Shown here: positions 1-7,009 of the stretch, piece by piece
Position numbering within the stretch: position 1 is the stretch's first letter
Layout of the letters: every line of letters starts with the position of its first letter
Made by a program: the position numbers and the translations under genes
Assembly: GCA_024405635.1 (NCBI GenBank)
Contig: JAKSOL010000023.1
Location: 1 to 47,637 of the forward strand
Reading direction: 5' to 3'
Origin: Salinivirgaceae bacterium
Lineage (GTDB): Bacteria > Bacteroidota > Bacteroidia > Bacteroidales > SZUA-534
DNA length: 47,637 nucleotides
Notes under the pieces: model-generated
What the model was told of the DNA's origin: nothing
Databases searched by the model: none
Seen by the model: only the letters and a program-made list of their open reading frames with translations

Positions 1-192
1 TAATATGTTTTACGTTCTACGTTTTAAGTTCTGCTTAACTGCTAATGGCCAACGGCTAACGGCCAAAAGTTCTATTGGTGGCTGAGCTTGTCGAAGCCGC
101 CTTTGGAATGATTAATGTTTAATGATTAGTGATTAATATGTTTTACGTTCTACGTTTTAAGTTCTGCTTAACTGCTAATGGCCAACGGCTAA
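1..192. repeat. 59-bp direct repeat, two copies (1-59 and 134-192)
   Basis: Positions 1-59 and 134-192 are identical, giving a repeat period of 133 bp. The first copy begins exactly at the window edge, so the array probably extends upstream. After the second copy the sequence diverges. The segment is full of small direct and inverted variants of ATTAATGATTA-type and GGCCAACGGCTAA-type words, and no credible ORF covers it. It looks like a species-specific intergenic repeat cluster rather than a mobile element: there are no terminal inverted repeats and no transposase. Confidence 0.85.
77..101. repeat. REP-like palindromic hairpin
   Basis: A 25-bp imperfect palindrome has arms GGTGGCT and AGCCGCC around a GAGCTTGTCGA core that can itself fold (GCTT/GAAGC). 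It lies between the two copies of the 59-bp repeat. Short GC-rich palindromes of this kind occur as dispersed intergenic repeats in many bacteria. No second copy was seen in this window. Confidence 0.6.
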
Positions 193-249
193 AAGCCAAC
201 AGCCCCATTAATCATTAAACGTTTATCACTAATCATTATAAACGTATGT

Positions 250-257
250 TAACTTTG
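250..257 (+). promoter_or_regulatory. -7 promoter box TAACTTTG
   Basis: Matches the Bacteroidota -7 consensus TAnnTTTG and lies 26 bp upstream of the ATG at 284. No TTTG -33 element stands at the expected 19-21 bp spacing. It is the likely promoter of the MazG/LrgAB/GNAT/radical SAM operon. Confidence 0.55.
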
Positions 258-283
258 CGGCCACAAAATCAAATCATAATAAA

Positions 284-619
284 ATGAGCAGTCTTACTCT
301 ACATGACGTGCAACAAACGGTTGACAACTGGATAAAACGCTATGGCGTGCGTTATTTCAGCGAACTAACAAACATGGCCATTTTAACCGAAGAGGTTGGC
401 GAACTGGCTCGACTTATGGCTCGCACCTACGGCGAACAGTCGTTTAAAGAGAGCGATAAGCAACATTCAATAGCCGACGAACTGGCTGACATACTGTGGG
501 TTGTGGCTTGCATTGCCAACCAAACGGGCGTAGATCTTACCCAAGCTTTTGAGCAAAACATTGAAAAGAAAACTACTCGCGATAGCGAACGTCACCTTAA
601 TAATCAAAAGTTGAAATGA
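284..619 (+). CDS. MazG-like nucleotide pyrophosphohydrolase
   Basis: A 111-residue, all-helical, single-domain MazG-type enzyme expected to hydrolyse nucleoside triphosphates to the monophosphate and pyrophosphate (house-cleaning of non-canonical or excess nucleotides) in the cytosol. The metal-binding signature is intact: E36-E37-x-x-E40 on one helix, and E66 and D69 of DELAD on the next. The length fits the short MazG-like/dUTPase-2 group rather than the two-domain E. coli MazG. The ATG start follows a -7 box by 26 bp. Its stop overlaps the next start (ATGA at 616-619), which suggests translational coupling to the LrgA-like gene. The true substrate cannot be read from the sequence. Confidence 0.88.
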   Translation: MSSLTLHDVQQTVDNWIKRYGVRYFSELTNMAILTEEVGELARLMARTYGEQSFKESDKQHSIADELADILWVVACIANQTGVDLTQAFEQNIEKKTTRDSERHLNNQKLK

Positions 620-957
620 AGCACCTATTCCAGTTTCTGATAATTATTGTCTTTTCGTTTATTGGCGAATTTTTACACCATTTTATTCCTCTGCCCATTC
701 CTGCTTGCATTTATGGAATTGTAATCATGTTTTTGTGTCTCGAACTGCACATCGTTCCTTTAAGTGCTGTGAAAGAAACGGGCGATTTTTTGGTAAAAAT
801 TATGCCCATTATGTTTGTTCCAGCCGCAGTTGGTTTGTTAAGCGTGTGGGATTCTATTGCCGACAAGTGGTTTGAGTATTTGGTTATTTGCCTTGTAACC
901 ACTCTAATTGTTATGTTTATATCGGGCAAGGTAACCGATTGGGTATTAAAGAAATAA
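616..957 (+). CDS. CidA/LrgA family membrane protein
   Basis: A 113-residue protein with about four hydrophobic segments and the compact layout of the CidA/LrgA holin-like family (N-terminal F-x-GE-x-x-H motif, PIPA-x-x-YG region). LrgA and LrgB homologues act together at the cytoplasmic membrane; in different bacteria they have been linked to murein hydrolase control, pyruvate uptake or glycolate export. The next gene is an LrgB homologue three bases downstream, so the pair is complete. The start overlaps the MazG stop (ATGA). Confidence 0.88.
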   Translation: MKHLFQFLIIIVFSFIGEFLHHFIPLPIPACIYGIVIMFLCLELHIVPLSAVKETGDFLVKIMPIMFVPAAVGLLSVWDSIADKWFEYLVICLVTTLIVMFISGKVTDWVLKK

Positions 958-960
958 AGT

Positions 961-1653
961 ATGAAATTGTTTTTGGAAAATGCCGCATATTTTGGTGTGT
1001 TTATCAGTTTGGCATCGTACTACATAGGCACACTTTTGCGCAAAAAAATAAACTTTGCTCTTTTTAATCCGCTGTTGGTTTCAATAGTATTGATTATTGT
1101 TTTTTTAAAAGTGTTCAACATTAATCACGTTGCATATTTACGTTCAAACGAAATATTTACATACTTACTTACCCCTGCAACTATTTGTTTAGCCATTCCT
1201 CTTTACGAGCAATTTGAGTTGCTAAAACACAACTACAAAGCCGTTTTGCTAGGCATTGCATCGGGCATTGTGGCAAGTTTAGGTAGCGTGTTGGTTCTTT
1301 GCATATTATTTAAAATGGGTCACGAAAACTTTGTAACTCTTTTGCCCAAAAGCTTAACCAACGCCATTGGAATGGAAGTTAGCCGCGAGTTAGGAGGATA
1401 CCCATCGGCAACCGTTTCGGCAATAATTATAACTGGTGTATTTGGCAACATTGTAGCCGAAGCCGCATGCCGTTGGTTTAGATTTAAAAGTCCAATTGCA
1501 AAAGGCGTAGCAATTGGTAGCGCTGCTCACGCAATGGGAACTTCAAAGGCACTTGAAATGGGTCAAGTTGAAGGTGCAATGGGCAGTTTGTCAATTGTGG
1601 TATCGGGATTACTAACTGTTATTGCAGCGGGATTTGTGGCAAACGTTTATTAA
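961..1653 (+). CDS. LrgB family membrane protein
   Basis: A 230-residue polytopic membrane protein and the partner of the LrgA-like gene just upstream (3-bp gap). Family features are the conserved central LLPKSLTNAIGMEVS stretch (about residues 127-141), the GG-YPSATV motif and the late AHAMGTSKALE motif near residues 191-201. The length is normal for LrgB/YohK (about 230). Its stop overlaps the next ATG (TAATG at 1651-1655). Which function it has here (murein hydrolase control or small carboxylate transport) is open. Confidence 0.9.
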   Translation: MKLFLENAAYFGVFISLASYYIGTLLRKKINFALFNPLLVSIVLIIVFLKVFNINHVAYLRSNEIFTYLLTPATICLAIPLYEQFELLKHNYKAVLLGIASGIVASLGSVLVLCILFKMGHENFVTLLPKSLTNAIGMEVSRELGGYPSATVSAIIITGVFGNIVAEAACRWFRFKSPIAKGVAIGSAAHAMGTSKALEMGQVEGAMGSLSIVVSGLLTVIAAGFVANVY

Positions 1654-2219
1654 TGCCATATTTGAAACTGAATAGAATTAACTCAAAGGCTATGCTGCAA
1701 ACCCAACAAATACTACTGCGCGCTGTTGAGCCCGAAGATCTTAAGTTCTTATACCGATGCGAGAACGACACCGACCTTTGGCAATACAGTTCAACCACCG
1801 AACCATACTCGCAACATACACTTAAACGTTTTATAAGCGATGCACAAAACGACATTTACACCAATCGCCAACAACGTTTTATGATTGTTGCTCGGCAACC
1901 AAAAGCGCATACCGTTGGTTGCATCGACTTGTTCAACTTTGACCCTTACCACCGCCGCGCCGAGGTGGGCATTGTTATTCGCGACGAGGCTGACCGCCGT
2001 CAAGGCTTTGCTGCTCTATCGCTTACACTGCTTATCGAGTACGCCTTCAATTTCTTGCACTTGCGCAATCTCTCGTGCATCATTCAAGCCGAAAACAAAG
2101 CTTCAATTGGATTATTTTCCAAATGCGGATTTGAACAATGCGGCACATTTTCCAATTGGTTTTGCCATGGCGATTGGTTTACCGACGCGGTAGTAATGCA
2201 ACTTGTGAATAAAAAATAA
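1653..2219 (+). CDS. GNAT family N-acetyltransferase (RimJ/RimL-like)
   Basis: An acetyl-CoA-dependent N-acetyltransferase of the GNAT fold. It begins with the usual ILLRAVEPEDL strand-helix, continues with a VGCIDLFNFD beta-strand and an R-R-A-E-V-GIVI strand, and then has the acetyl-CoA loop DRRQGFA (about residue 110), followed by N-KASIGLFSKCGFEQCG typical of the RimJ/RimL/SpeG side of the family. The ORF opens at a TAATG overlap with the LrgB stop. An internal ATG at 1692 removes 13 residues and fits the usual family N-terminus better, so either start is possible. The acceptor is unknown. It is probably co-transcribed with its neighbours. Confidence 0.85.
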   Translation: MPYLKLNRINSKAMLQTQQILLRAVEPEDLKFLYRCENDTDLWQYSSTTEPYSQHTLKRFISDAQNDIYTNRQQRFMIVARQPKAHTVGCIDLFNFDPYHRRAEVGIVIRDEADRRQGFAALSLTLLIEYAFNFLHLRNLSCIIQAENKASIGLFSKCGFEQCGTFSNWFCHGDWFTDAVVMQLVNKK

Positions 2220-2227
2220 CATACTGA

Positions 2228-3229
2228 ATGTCTGTTTTTTACATTTTTCGGTTTGTACAAAAACTAACAGCAGCAAAGTTAGCCAACAGCATTAGTTTGC
2301 GGTGGCAGCACCTAATGATGCGTTTGGGCGCAAACTGCAACGTTAATACAATGCCCGAATCGATAACCGTTGAACCAATTGCCGCTTGTAACCTAAAATG
2401 CCCACAATGCACCATTGGCAGCGGAAATTTGCAACGCAAACGAAAACAAATGTTGGCAAGCTCGTTTGCCAATGTTTTGGCACAAACTAAACGCCAATTG
2501 GTTTACTGCCAGTTTTTTATGCAAGGCGAACCTACCCTTAGTCCCGACCTTTGCCAAATGATTGAACTAGCCAACAAAAACGGCATTGTTACGGGCACTT
2601 CAACAAACGGGCACTTTTTAACTCCTCAATTGTGTCACAACCTTATTGCGTCGGGACTAGACCGCATCATTATTTCGGTTGATGGAACCGACCAACAGAC
2701 TTACGAGAAATACCGCGAGGGCGGCAACCTACAAACAGTTATTGAAGGCATTGGCAATTTAGCATCGGCCCGAAAAAACCTGAAAAAACACAACCCCGAA
2801 ATAATTGTGCAGTTTATTGTTTTTAAGCACAACGAGCATCAAATATCTGGAATTAAGCATCTTGCAAAAAAATGGGGAGCCGACAAGGTTGAAATAAAAT
2901 CGGCACAAATTGAGCAACTTGACCAAGCCGCCGATTGGTTGCCTCAACAATCGCACATAAACCGATACAAAAAAGCTCCCGATGGCAGTTTCTACATAAA
3001 CAAAAAATACCCACTCAGTTGCTTCAGATTGCGCAGCGTGCTAGTGGTTAATGCCGATGGTAACGTGGTTCCATGTTGCTTTGACAAAAACGGACAACAT
3101 TGCTTTGGCAACACAAACAAACAACCAGTGAAACAAATTTGGCAAGGCGCGGCTTTCAACTCGTTTCGTAAACAAGTGTGGAAAAATACCGATGCACTGC
3201 TAATGTGCAAAAACTGTAACCAATTGTAG
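2228..3229 (+). CDS. radical SAM protein with SPASM domain
   Basis: A 333-residue radical S-adenosylmethionine enzyme. The [4Fe-4S] motif CNLKCPQC (C54, C58, C61) is intact, followed by the GEPT-LSPDL stretch and the TSTNGHFLT and ISVDGTDQQTYEKYR motifs of the TIM barrel. A C-terminal SPASM-type region (from about residue 260) carries clustered cysteines for auxiliary clusters, including a CC pair (VPCCFD) and a final C-x-x-C. SPASM enzymes often modify peptides or make cofactors, but no precursor peptide gene is visible nearby, and related proteins also act on small molecules, so the substrate is unknown. It lies 8 bp after the GNAT gene, in the same operon. Confidence 0.87.
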   Translation: MSVFYIFRFVQKLTAAKLANSISLRWQHLMMRLGANCNVNTMPESITVEPIAACNLKCPQCTIGSGNLQRKRKQMLASSFANVLAQTKRQLVYCQFFMQGEPTLSPDLCQMIELANKNGIVTGTSTNGHFLTPQLCHNLIASGLDRIIISVDGTDQQTYEKYREGGNLQTVIEGIGNLASARKNLKKHNPEIIVQFIVFKHNEHQISGIKHLAKKWGADKVEIKSAQIEQLDQAADWLPQQSHINRYKKAPDGSFYINKKYPLSCFRLRSVLVVNADGNVVPCCFDKNGQHCFGNTNKQPVKQIWQGAAFNSFRKQVWKNTDALLMCKNCNQL

Positions 3230-3291
3230 CTATTGACATCTATTTCAGCAAACTGAAATATATTTACTGCACAAACCAAAATTGTAACACT

Positions 3292-4272
3292 ATGAATAAG
3301 AACTTTAGAATTGGCATAATGGGCACAGGCTGGATTGCCGAAAAAATGGCCATAACAGTTGCTGGCTTACAAGATGTTGAATTGTATGCCGTTGCATCAC
3401 GTAGCCAAGAACGCGCTAATGAGTTTGCTGCAACGTGGCACTTTACCAAAGCATACGGCAGCTACGAGCAACTAGTTAACGACCCCGAGGTGGACCTTGT
3501 TTACATTGGCACACCCCACTCGGAGCACTTCGACAACATGATGCTTTGCCTTTCAGCTTACAAACCAATTCTTTGCGAAAAAGCCTTTACAGCCACTGCT
3601 CGCCAAGCCGAACAGGTAATTAACGAGGCACACAAACGTAATGTTTTTGTGAGCGAGGCCATTTGGACACGATTCATGCCTCTTTCGCACAAAATAATTG
3701 AACTGGCCAACAGCGGTATTATTGGTACGCCAAACCAAGTATCGGCAAACCTTTGCTACCCAAACATTGAACGCCCACGCATGTACTTGCCCGAACTTGC
3801 TGGCGGTGCCCTGCTCGACCTTGGCGTTTACTGTCTCAACTTTGCTGCTATGATTTTTGGCAGCGATATTGAAGAAACATCGTCAAGCGCAATGATGACT
3901 AAAACTGGAGTTGATGCCGCAAACTCTATTACACTGAAATACAGCAACAACCGAATGGCTGTTCTTTGGTCGTCGAACCTTACAAAGAGCGCACGCGAAG
4001 GAATTATTTCGGGCGAAAATGGTCACCTAATTGTTGAAAACATAAACAACCCTCAAAGCGTTTCAATTTTTAACAACGACTACCAACTTGTTGAGAAAAT
4101 TAACTGCGAACCTCAAATAACTGGCTACGAATACGAAGTTTTAGCATCAATGGAAGCAATTAAAAACAAGCAACTAGTTACACCATTTATGTCGCACGAC
4201 GAAACCATTCGTATTATGCGCCAAATGGACGAGCTACGCACTGCTTGGGGTGTAGTTTATCCATGGGATTAA
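3292..4272 (+). CDS. Gfo/Idh/MocA family NAD(P)-dependent oxidoreductase
   Basis: A 326-residue oxidoreductase with an N-terminal Rossmann fold (GIMGTGWIA, residues 8-16, GxGxxA type) and the family EK motif in CEKAFT (E96-K97), where lysine is expected to be catalytic. The EKAFT form and the downstream AIWTRFMP stretch resemble the dihydrodiol/xylose dehydrogenase-like branch. The C-terminal half has the usual GGALLDLGVYCLNF helix carrying substrate-binding residues. It probably oxidises a sugar, sugar derivative or cyclitol. It has its own 62-bp upstream gap and is followed by an intrinsic terminator. Confidence 0.88.
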   Translation: MNKNFRIGIMGTGWIAEKMAITVAGLQDVELYAVASRSQERANEFAATWHFTKAYGSYEQLVNDPEVDLVYIGTPHSEHFDNMMLCLSAYKPILCEKAFTATARQAEQVINEAHKRNVFVSEAIWTRFMPLSHKIIELANSGIIGTPNQVSANLCYPNIERPRMYLPELAGGALLDLGVYCLNFAAMIFGSDIEETSSSAMMTKTGVDAANSITLKYSNNRMAVLWSSNLTKSAREGIISGENGHLIVENINNPQSVSIFNNDYQLVEKINCEPQITGYEYEVLASMEAIKNKQLVTPFMSHDETIRIMRQMDELRTAWGVVYPWD

Positions 4273-4318
4273 GCAAAAACTATTATGTAGCTGATTTTTA
4301 GAATTTTAATTACATAAG

Positions 4319-4356
4319 GCAAGTGTGGTGATACAACTAAACTACACTTGCTTTTT
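4319..4356 (+). terminator. Rho-independent terminator after the Gfo/Idh gene
   Basis: Stem GCAAGTGT / ACACTTGC (4319-4326 and 4344-4351) followed by TTTTT. The right arm overlaps the stop codon of the convergent minus-strand gene (4342-4344). Confidence 0.75.
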
Positions 4357-4866
4357 CTTTATATTCTTAATAGCGCATAGCACCGCTGGAGCCGAAACAT
4401 GCGGCGCTGCATCGTCAACAATCATAAAAAACTCGTTTAGCAATTCGGGTTCCTGCAAGCAAAGCCTATACGCTAGTTTAATGCAAACAGATTGTTCGGC
4501 AATAGGCACCTCGTGACTAAACATGTGGTCCAAACAATAGTTGAGCAAGCTAACGTTTATCGGTTTTTCGTCGGGCAAAGCAAGCAAAACGTTAAGCAAT
4601 AGTCGGCGAGTTCCAGGATGAATGTTCTGTTTCACAATTTTGTTTACCAAATCGGCACGATGAGGAACAAACCACTCTGGGCGTTTTTTGCACAACTCGG
4701 TGCACACCCATGCTGTTCGCCAACTAAGCGTATTGTCGGAGCTACCCAAAAAGCCATACATCTGAGCAAATAATTGCTCGTTTGCGGCAATCATTTCCGC
4801 CATTTTCACAATGTGTGGCTTGCTGAAATCAGCTAGTATTTGTACTGAAAGCGGTTGATTGGTCAT
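4342..4866 (-). CDS. hypothetical helical (HEAT-like) protein
   Basis: A 174-residue soluble protein that I cannot assign to a named family. It is predicted to be almost entirely alpha-helical. Repeated patterns such as RTAWVCTELCKKRPEW, GTRRLLLNVLLALP and AEQSVCIKLAYRLCLQEPELL look like HEAT/armadillo-type helix pairs with bulky or basic residues between them, suggesting a small scaffold or binding protein. It has no signal peptide or membrane segment. It starts 8 bp after the A1S_2505-like gene and is the last gene of the NUDIX-VWA-A1S_2505 operon. Function unknown. Confidence 0.7.
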   Translation of the reverse strand: MTNQPLSVQILADFSKPHIVKMAEMIAANEQLFAQMYGFLGSSDNTLSWRTAWVCTELCKKRPEWFVPHRADLVNKIVKQNIHPGTRRLLLNVLLALPDEKPINVSLLNYCLDHMFSHEVPIAEQSVCIKLAYRLCLQEPELLNEFFMIVDDAAPHVSAPAVLCAIKNIKKKQV

Positions 4867-4874
4867 TGCATTAT

Positions 4875-5279
4875 TTATTTTTCAATTAACTCATTTACAA
4901 ACGATTGCGGAAGGTAAATATTTTCAACCTTAAGAGCCTTGGTAAACAATGGCGCTATTTGTTTGTCGGTAAAACCAGCAATGCCGCAACCAATACGCGT
5001 TACCAAAAATTTGAATTGGGGGTTTGCTTTTGCAAAGGTTATAAACTCGTCAACGTATGGTTTTATTGCGTCCACACCACCGTGCATGGTTGGAATAGCG
5101 TAGCATTTACCTTGCAAACCCACGCCTTGTCCCCAAATGGCACCAAACTTATCGGCAGCAATGCGGGCTGCTCCTCCCGCATGCATACCTTCTAAGTTGC
5201 TACCAAATACAAATATTTCGTCAGAATTAAGTTTATCAATTCTTGAAGAACTGATTTTCATTTGATTATTCACTTTCAT
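4875..5279 (-). CDS. A1S_2505-family (phage non-structural-type) protein
   Basis: About 134 residues from the chosen start. It carries the family signature IFVFGSNLEGMHAGGAAR, a GxG-x-GLQGKCYAIPT stretch and the late VTRIGCGIAGFTDKQIAPLF motif. Proteins of this family occur in phages and bacteria and have no firmly established activity; the glycine-rich nucleotide-binding look and IGCGIAG loop recall macro-like/ADP-ribose folds, which is my inference. The longest ORF reaches back to 5336, but that would overlap the VWA gene by 35 bp, so ATG 5279 (or 5261, starting at MKISSSR) is preferred. It is third in the operon behind a NUDIX regulator and a VWA protein. Confidence 0.75.
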   Translation of the reverse strand: MKVNNQMKISSSRIDKLNSDEIFVFGSNLEGMHAGGAARIAADKFGAIWGQGVGLQGKCYAIPTMHGGVDAIKPYVDEFITFAKANPQFKFLVTRIGCGIAGFTDKQIAPLFTKALKVENIYLPQSFVNELIEK

Positions 5280-5301
5280 TTTAACTAAATGATTAAAACT
5301 A

Positions 5302-5982
5302 TTAATCGTCTTCTCTAAAATAATCGGCCGATGCATTTTTCATTGCCGTAGAAAAATTGGCTGACTGTTCTGTGCGGCAAGCTTTGTTAATTCTTGAATA
5401 ATAGCCTTTTCGAGCTTTGATTTCTCTCAAAAACATTTCGTCGGTGCCCTTTTCGTCTTGAATAAATGTTATTGAGTTATCGATGTTTAAAGCCGATGCA
5501 ACTGACACAACATCAATGTTAGCGCCAATAAAGTTAAAGTTCCAACCAAATTCTTTCAACCTGTCAATCATTAGAGCAACATCGAAAGATGTATAATGTT
5601 TGCTGCTATTTTCCTCACCGTCGGTAATAATGGTAACACTACCTATTGCGCCCTCAATGTTTTTGATTTTGTGCTCCAAATCGGTTAAAGTTGAGCCCAC
5701 AGCATCGTTCAAAGGAGTGGCACCAAAAGGAGAATAGTCGTGGCTTGTTATGTTTTTCACCTCGGCAATTGGTTGATTTTTAATCAAATAACGCGAAGGT
5801 ATTCTTTCATTTTCCTGAAAAACATAAATGCTTACAAAATGCTCTTGCGTGTCGGCAAAACTCTGCTGAGCCGAACGAATAGTGTTCAGTGTTTCGTTGC
5901 AACCGTTTATGGTTTGCTTTTTTACGCAATCCATTGAACCGCTTTCGTCCAAAATAATCAAATTGAAAATAGATGCTTTCAT
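5302..5982 (-). CDS. VWA (von Willebrand factor A) domain protein, TerY-like
   Basis: A 226-residue, single-domain cytosolic VWA protein without signal peptide. The metal-ion-dependent adhesion site is complete: D12-x-S14-x-S16 in LDESGSM, the threonine in SPFGATPLNDA, and the aspartate in ITDGEENSS. This fold normally binds Mg2+ and mediates protein-protein contacts. Size and cytosolic location resemble TerY-type VWA proteins of stress or nucleotide-linked operons rather than surface adhesins. It lies 35 bp after the NUDIX regulator gene and in front of the A1S_2505-like gene. Its partner is probably one of the operon products (inference). Confidence 0.85.
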   Translation of the reverse strand: MKASIFNLIILDESGSMDCVKKQTINGCNETLNTIRSAQQSFADTQEHFVSIYVFQENERIPSRYLIKNQPIAEVKNITSHDYSPFGATPLNDAVGSTLTDLEHKIKNIEGAIGSVTIITDGEENSSKHYTSFDVALMIDRLKEFGWNFNFIGANIDVVSVASALNIDNSITFIQDEKGTDEMFLREIKARKGYYSRINKACRTEQSANFSTAMKNASADYFREDD

Positions 5983-6017
5983 GGCTGTAAAGTTTTAATT
6001 GTTAAACAATTACCCGA

Positions 6018-6842
6018 CTAAAAGTCGAGTGGAAACTTGCGCCAATCTTGCGAGTTTTGTGCTTTTTCAAATTCCTCCTCGTTAAACGTGAAAAGAGTTG
6101 CTGTTCTGCCTCTTGACTGTTTTTTAGGTCCGCCCTCAGGTTTTGGAAGCATTTCGTCACAACTGTAACAAATGTTTTTTTCAAGCATCGCAACTGTACC
6201 ATACAAAGCATTTTCTTCATGCAAGTCAAGTTCTTCTGCCACCCCATCTGGAACTTCATGAACAAACCCCGATGCTTGCATTTTTCGAGCAAAGTTTCTG
6301 CGATCGTAGGTTGTTCCGTGAATCAGTTCATAAATAAGTTGCAGTTCGCTCATCTTAAACACATTGTTAAGCAACTTAAAGGCAATTGGCTGAATACGAA
6401 GCTTTTGTTGCAAACATTTTCGAGCCAATTGAATAATGTCGGCATGGTCAAAAGCCAAAGGCGGAAGGTTATTCCACTCGAACCATTCGGCTTCTGAAGC
6501 ATCATCGCCAGCAATTAGTTGGTAGCTATTTTTGCGCACCAGGGCCAAAAACGCTACTGTAAGCACACGCTCGCGCGGATCGCGCTTAACATCGCTGAAT
6601 ACGTGGAATTGCTCAAGAAAAACATCGGTAACGCCTGTTTCCTCATGCAATTCGCGCAACGCACCTTGCTCAACGGTTTCGTCCATTTTTAAGAAACCGC
6701 CTGGCAATGCCCACGAGCCTTTAAATGGCTCGATGCCGCGCTCCACTAACAGGATGTTCATTGCACTCCCATCGAATCCAAAGATTACACAGTCGGTCGT
6801 CACCGCTGGATGAGGGTACTGATACGAATACATTTCAGACAT
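6018..6842 (-). CDS. NUDIX hydrolase-winged helix transcriptional regulator (NrtR/AraR-like)
   Basis: A 274-residue protein with an N-terminal NUDIX domain (about 10-140) and a C-terminal winged helix (about 150-200). The NUDIX box is complete (G49-x5-E-x7-REL-HEE-TGV, ending at V71), so hydrolysis of an ADP-ribose-like ligand remains possible, unlike NrtR proteins that have lost catalysis. A C-terminal tail includes a CYSC pair (C225, C228) and a basic segment. ATG 6842 was chosen because translation further upstream runs into the promoter/operator. Family members bind operators and release them with ADP-ribose or a sugar ligand. It heads a four-gene operon, and two dyad operators lie in its own promoter, so autorepression is likely. 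Confidence 0.87.
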   Translation of the reverse strand: MSEMYSYQYPHPAVTTDCVIFGFDGSAMNILLVERGIEPFKGSWALPGGFLKMDETVEQGALRELHEETGVTDVFLEQFHVFSDVKRDPRERVLTVAFLALVRKNSYQLIAGDDASEAEWFEWNNLPPLAFDHADIIQLARKCLQQKLRIQPIAFKLLNNVFKMSELQLIYELIHGTTYDRRNFARKMQASGFVHEVPDGVAEELDLHEENALYGTVAMLEKNICYSCDEMLPKPEGGPKKQSRGRTATLFTFNEEEFEKAQNSQDWRKFPLDF

Positions 6843-6903
6843 CTTTAATTGTATTAGTTTTTTTCTATTTAAAACAATTGCATTTATTGTTTCATTTCGA
6901 ATG

Positions 6904-6934
6904 CAAATATATTGCGTCAAAATGACACAACAAA
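6904..6934 (-). promoter_or_regulatory. promoter of the NUDIX-VWA operon (TTTG-N19-TATATTTG)
   Basis: Read on the minus strand, TTTG (6931-6934) and TATATTTG (6904-6911) are separated by exactly 19 bp, matching the Bacteroidota consensus TTTG-N19/21-TAnnTTTG. Transcription would begin near 6897, about 55 nt before the ATG at 6842. The whole spacer is operator 1. Confidence 0.75.
6912..6930. promoter_or_regulatory. operator 1: 19-bp dyad in the promoter spacer
   Basis: TTGCGTCA-AAA-TGACACAA, an 8-bp inverted repeat with one mismatch around a 3-bp centre. It coincides exactly with the spacer between the -33 and -7 boxes, so a bound protein would block the promoter. The obvious candidate is the NUDIX-winged helix regulator encoded downstream. 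Confidence 0.75.
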
Positions 6935-6939
6935 ATATT

Positions 6940-6958
6940 TTGTGTAAAAATGACACAA
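6940..6958. promoter_or_regulatory. operator 2: second 19-bp dyad
   Basis: TTGTGTAA-AAA-TGACACAA shares its centre and right arm with operator 1, and its left arm also has one mismatch. The centre-to-centre distance is 28 bp, and the site lies just upstream of the -33 box. It abuts the terminator hairpin of the upstream lipoprotein gene. Confidence 0.72.
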
Positions 6959-6989
6959 AAAAGCATTGCCGTTTGGTGGCAATGCTTTT
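6959..6989 (-). terminator. perfect 12-bp hairpin after the lipoprotein gene
   Basis: Arms AAAAGCATTGCC and GGCAATGCTTTT around a 7-nt loop, followed on the minus strand by T residues (TTTTTTG). It begins 20 bp past the stop codon of the lipoprotein gene. It is most simply an intrinsic terminator, though a hairpin just beyond the variable region is also a known feature of DGR targets. Confidence 0.8.
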
Positions 6990-7009
6990 ATATGGTTGTG
7001 GTTTGCGAT

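Noticed and set aside
1..283. insertion sequence or CRISPR array
   Set aside because: No transposase, no terminal inverted repeats, and only two repeat copies with no equal spacers.
1885..2193. 102-codon plus-strand ORF inside the GNAT gene
   Set aside because: Out-of-frame shadow of the acetyltransferase, which has clear family motifs.
5280..5336. N-terminal extension of the A1S_2505-like protein
   Set aside because: It would overlap the VWA coding region and does not match the family start; ATG 5279 or 5261 is better.
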